This document shows, one piece after another, positions 6,019 to 7,560 of a DNA stretch of 7,560 nt. Numbering within the stretch: the stretch's first letter is position 1; each line of letters starts with the position of its first letter. Below the pieces are notes generated by a model that saw nothing but the letters and a program-made list of their open reading frames with translations, did no database searches and had not been told where the DNA came from. The translations under genes were made by a program, and so were the position numbers. Origin of the DNA: Euryarchaeota archaeon UBA91 (lineage in GTDB: Archaea > Thermoplasmatota > Poseidoniia > Poseidoniales > Poseidoniaceae); contig DAMU01000015.1 in assembly GCA_002499705.1 (NCBI GenBank), positions 1 to 7,560 on the forward strand. The letters run 5' to 3'.

Positions 6019-6027
6019 CTCATATCA
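6019..6027 (-). promoter_or_regulatory. Possible TATA-like box for the 5321-5998 gene
   Basis: TGATATGAG on the minus strand begins 29 bases before ATG 5998, the leaderless arrangement seen at other genes here. It lies in the 105-base divergent region shared with the NAD kinase gene. Moderate to weak match. Confidence 0.33.
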
Positions 6028-6050
6028 ATGCTTCTTCTTGCTGCAATGCT

Positions 6051-6057
6051 GTATAGT
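6051..6057 (+). promoter_or_regulatory. Possible TATA-like box for the NAD kinase gene
   Basis: GTATAGT on the plus strand would place transcription start near 6078-6082. The resulting leader of about 24 bases would contain the GAGGAGGGG ribosome site before GTG 6104. The spacing therefore supports that start over the TTG codons upstream. Confidence 0.4.
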
Positions 6058-6090
6058 GGTGTTGAAGAGGGAGGAACACTTGGAAGAACC

Positions 6091-6099
6091 GAGGAGGGG
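6091..6099 (+). promoter_or_regulatory. Strong ribosome binding site deciding the NAD kinase start
   Basis: GAGGAGGGG lies 4 bases before GTG 6104, on the short side for spacing but the strongest anti-16S match in the window. A weaker GGGAGGA (6069-6075) precedes an in-frame TTG at 6080, the alternative start. Most other genes here have no such site, so this gene appears to be translated from a leadered message. Confidence 0.6.
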
Positions 6100-6103
6100 T
6101 TCT

Positions 6104-6997
6104 GTGACTGACATTTTGCTGGTCTATAAGAAAAACTTCGAAGCCGTCCATGACCTTAGCCTAGATTCGGTCACCAAGGCTCTGGACGAGGCAAGTCATC
6201 GTCGTGGAGGTTTGCGAATTGATGTTCGTGCAAGAGAACAGGTTCGACGTGCTGATTTTATCGGTCGTGATTTAGTTTTGGTTCTTGGCGGAGACGGTAC
6301 TTTGACAAGTATATCTCACAACATCGATGCTGCAACCCCTGTTATGGGAATCAATTCACACCCTCGAACTGCGGATGAAAACGGTAGTTTTGGATTTTAC
6401 ATGGATTCTAACCTCGAAACATTCGCTGAAGACTTAGAGACTGCTCTGAACGGAGAGGCAATTGTCAATGAATTGCCTCGTCTTCAAGCAATTATCGACA
6501 CAACATCCGGTAACAGATTTACCACAGACCCCGCTATGAACGATTTACTGATTGCGAATACACACCAGTATGCGCCGAGTAAATATCACCTGCGTCGAGG
6601 CGATAATAAATGTCACCAGCAGAGCAGTGGCTTACTGTTTTCAACGTGGCTAGGGCAAGGGGCTTGGCTGGCAAATGCAGCTGGGAAAGGTGATCTTGAA
6701 TTGCTCTTTAAGCGAGTGAAAAATGAACACAAATCGTCTCATTACTTTGTATTAGCACGCGACATTGCTCCTTCTGAAAGAGAAGGGATGCCGTGGTCAT
6801 GGATGGATTGGACCGATGAACCAACCACCATTACATCAGACATGCATCGTGGCTATGTTGTCCCTGATGGTTGGGATGAAGTTCATTTTAACAGAGGTGC
6901 AAGCATTACAGTTAATGCAGATGCACCGCAACTGAGATTGTTGACGTTTCGACGTTCGATGACCGACCGTTTGGATGCGTTCATTGCTGGAGAATGA
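6104..6997 (+). CDS. NAD kinase, NADK2-like
   Basis: 297 residues from GTG 6104. It would transfer phosphate from ATP to NAD to make NADP in the cytoplasm. The catalytic GGDGT (62-66) is intact, within LVLVLGGDGTLTSI. PVMGINSHPR (79-88) matches the 'PVIGVNTDPE' segment of mitochondrial-type NADK2 rather than the usual 'GINxGxLGF'. AMNDLLIA (144-151) supplies the conserved N-D/E pair. QSSGLLFSTWLGQGAW (173-188) aligns with NADK2 'SSGLxxxTGTGSKAW'; in common NAD kinases this is 'STPTGSTAY'. This loop is unusual: T-G-T-G-S is replaced by T-W-L-G-Q, so substrate binding may differ. VHFNRGASITV (260-270) fits the C-terminal region. The frame runs back to a TTG at 5993, but that would overlap the divergent gene's start; the ribosome site and promoter spacing favour 6104. 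It is the only plus-strand gene and lies between two related minus-strand genes. It converges on the next gene with 6 bases between stops. Confidence 0.85.
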   Translation: MTDILLVYKKNFEAVHDLSLDSVTKALDEASHRRGGLRIDVRAREQVRRADFIGRDLVLVLGGDGTLTSISHNIDAATPVMGINSHPRTADENGSFGFYMDSNLETFAEDLETALNGEAIVNELPRLQAIIDTTSGNRFTTDPAMNDLLIANTHQYAPSKYHLRRGDNKCHQQSSGLLFSTWLGQGAWLANAAGKGDLELLFKRVKNEHKSSHYFVLARDIAPSEREGMPWSWMDWTDEPTTITSDMHRGYVVPDGWDEVHFNRGASITVNADAPQLRLLTFRRSMTDRLDAFIAGE

Positions 6998-7003
6998 TTG
7001 AAT

Positions 7004-7459
7004 TCATGAACTGTAAATCAGCCATGAGAAGAAGATCAAAAACAATGCAATTGCATTCATCGTAATCGCTGGAACGACTTTACCTGCCTCAGGGTGATTT
7101 GGCTGCATTTTACGTAAATTGGCATGAGGCAGTAACGAAAGGATACCAACGATGCTCACCAAGCCGCAACAGATATTCAAGCCTGGAAACCAAGAGAAAA
7201 CAATAGCGATAGCGCCAAAGATGATCCAATCTAAAGAGTTAATTTTCTTGAAAGGAATCATTGGAGCCATTTGAGGTGCTGGATACGGCATTTGGTTTTG
7301 CTGAGGCGGTGGCTGCTGAATGATGATCGTTTGAGGTGGTGGAGCCACTTGAGGAGTCGGAGGCAGGTGATAGTGATTATGAATGACGTTACCGGTATGA
7401 ACATCCCCGCTTACAACGCTGTCTTGCACGTTTGTAGGACGTTCAGGGTTGGGTTCCAT
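7004..7459 (-). CDS. Small membrane protein with N-terminal HNHY segment
   Basis: 151 residues, family not recognised. It starts M-E-PNP, then QDSVVSGDVHTGNVIHNHYH (12-31), sharing 12 of 19 aligned residues with 19-37 of the protein encoded at 5321-5998. A Pro/Gln-rich linker (32-69, with several PPP and QQ runs) leads to a hydrophobic part with helices near 77-91, 93-112 and 128-149. The basic residues before helix 1 (FKKIN) and after helix 2 (NLRKMQ) suggest the tag and linker are cytoplasmic. The helical region does not look like that of the other tagged protein, so the tag and linker appear to be a module attached to different membrane domains. ATG 7459 has a GAGGA ribosome site 6 bases upstream. 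Function unknown. Confidence 0.8.
   Translation of the reverse strand: MEPNPERPTNVQDSVVSGDVHTGNVIHNHYHLPPTPQVAPPPQTIIIQQPPPQQNQMPYPAPQMAPMIPFKKINSLDWIIFGAIAIVFSWFPGLNICCGLVSIVGILSLLPHANLRKMQPNHPEAGKVVPAITMNAIALFLIFFSWLIYSS
7044..7057. repeat. 14-bp perfect palindrome inside a coding region
   Basis: AATGCAATTGCATT is its own reverse complement. It lies in the 3' part of the small HNHY-segment gene, encoding M-N-A-I-A, about 50 bases past the NAD kinase stop on the opposite strand. It may be a protein binding site or simply a result of the codons used. Confidence 0.3.
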
Positions 7460-7465
7460 GTCTCT

Positions 7466-7470
7466 TCCTC
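7466..7470 (-). promoter_or_regulatory. Ribosome binding site for the 7004-7459 gene
   Basis: GAGGA on the minus strand with 6 bases to ATG 7459, a normal spacing. It supports this start and shows that not all genes here are leaderless. Confidence 0.5.
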
Positions 7471-7479
7471 GTTACTTGG

Positions 7480-7498
7480 TAAATACTGCGCTAAATAA
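7480..7498 (-). promoter_or_regulatory. AT-rich promoter candidates for the 7004-7459 gene
   Basis: Two TATA-like sequences occur on the minus strand: TATTTA (7480-7485), 26 bases before the ATG, and TTATTTAG (7491-7498), about 39 bases before it. Only the farther one would leave the GAGGA ribosome site in the message, so it is the better candidate. Confidence 0.3.
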
Positions 7499-7515
7499 TG
7501 CTATTCATGCGGTGT

Positions 7516-7545
7516 AAAAAGTAAAGTGGCAAAGACGTAAAAAAA
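7516..7545 (-). terminator. Two oligo-T tracts, possible end of an off-window gene
   Basis: On the minus strand a T7 run (7539-7545) and a T5 run (7516-7520) precede the promoter region of the small HNHY-segment gene. Paired T-runs like these commonly end archaeal transcripts, so a minus-strand gene probably ends just beyond the right edge. No coding frame can be recognised in 7500-7560. Confidence 0.3.
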
Positions 7546-7560
7546 GGGTGGAGACTGGAA

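Noticed and set aside
5993..6103. Extended TTG starts (5993 and 6080) of the NAD kinase gene
   Set aside because: The first would overlap the divergent gene's start, and the added residues are cysteine-rich and unlike the family. GTG 6104 has a strong GAGGAGGGG site and an N-terminus that begins directly at the first beta strand.
1..7560. Short inverted match (TTCCAGT) near both window ends, suggestive of mobile-element ends
   Set aside because: Only 7 bases, not at equal distances from the ends, and no transposase or target duplication is present.

Overview
The window looks like chromosomal DNA from an archaeon, most likely a marine planktonic euryarchaeon of the Marine Group II/Poseidoniales type. 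This assignment is an inference. It rests on archaeal-style TATA-like boxes about 28 bases before several ATG starts with no ribosome binding site (leaderless promoters), short oligo-T tracts after genes, dense packing with gaps of roughly 6-110 bases, and membrane proteins with an N-terminal 'QDS..GD.H.G...HNHY' segment of a kind I associate with that lineage. No rRNA, tRNA, CRISPR array or insertion sequence is visible. No stretch over 300 bases lacks a gene.

Layout, left to right: (1) 1-146, minus: the 5' end of a gene running off the left edge, apparently DUF2071/YqjF-like, with its candidate start codon inside a perfect 10-bp inverted repeat. (2) 151-633, minus: an ABA4-like (DUF4281) four-helix membrane protein. 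(3) 718-1938, minus: an acetyl-CoA acetyltransferase-type thiolase with a complete Cys-His-Cys site. (4) 1969-3348 and 3391-4764, minus: two tandem, diverged paralogues with four membrane helices, a GIDE/BAM-like domain related to the membrane-side domain of the MUL1/MAPL ubiquitin ligase, and one C-terminal helix, but no RING. (5) 4825-5292, minus: a YjbQ/UPF0047 family enzyme. (6) 5321-5998, minus: a four-helix protein with the HNHY segment. (7) 6104-6997, plus: an NADK2-like NAD kinase, the only plus-strand gene. (8) 7004-7459, minus: a second HNHY-segment membrane protein.

The minus-strand genes from 5998 down to the left edge could be read together, but promoter-like boxes before several of them and a hairpin after the thiolase gene suggest several short transcripts rather than one operon. 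The genes do not form one recognisable pathway. The least explained parts are the tandem RING-less GIDE/BAM proteins with their shared loop motif, and the two HNHY-segment proteins flanking the NAD kinase. The ABA4-like protein in a probable archaeon and the start-codon hairpin are also worth checking.
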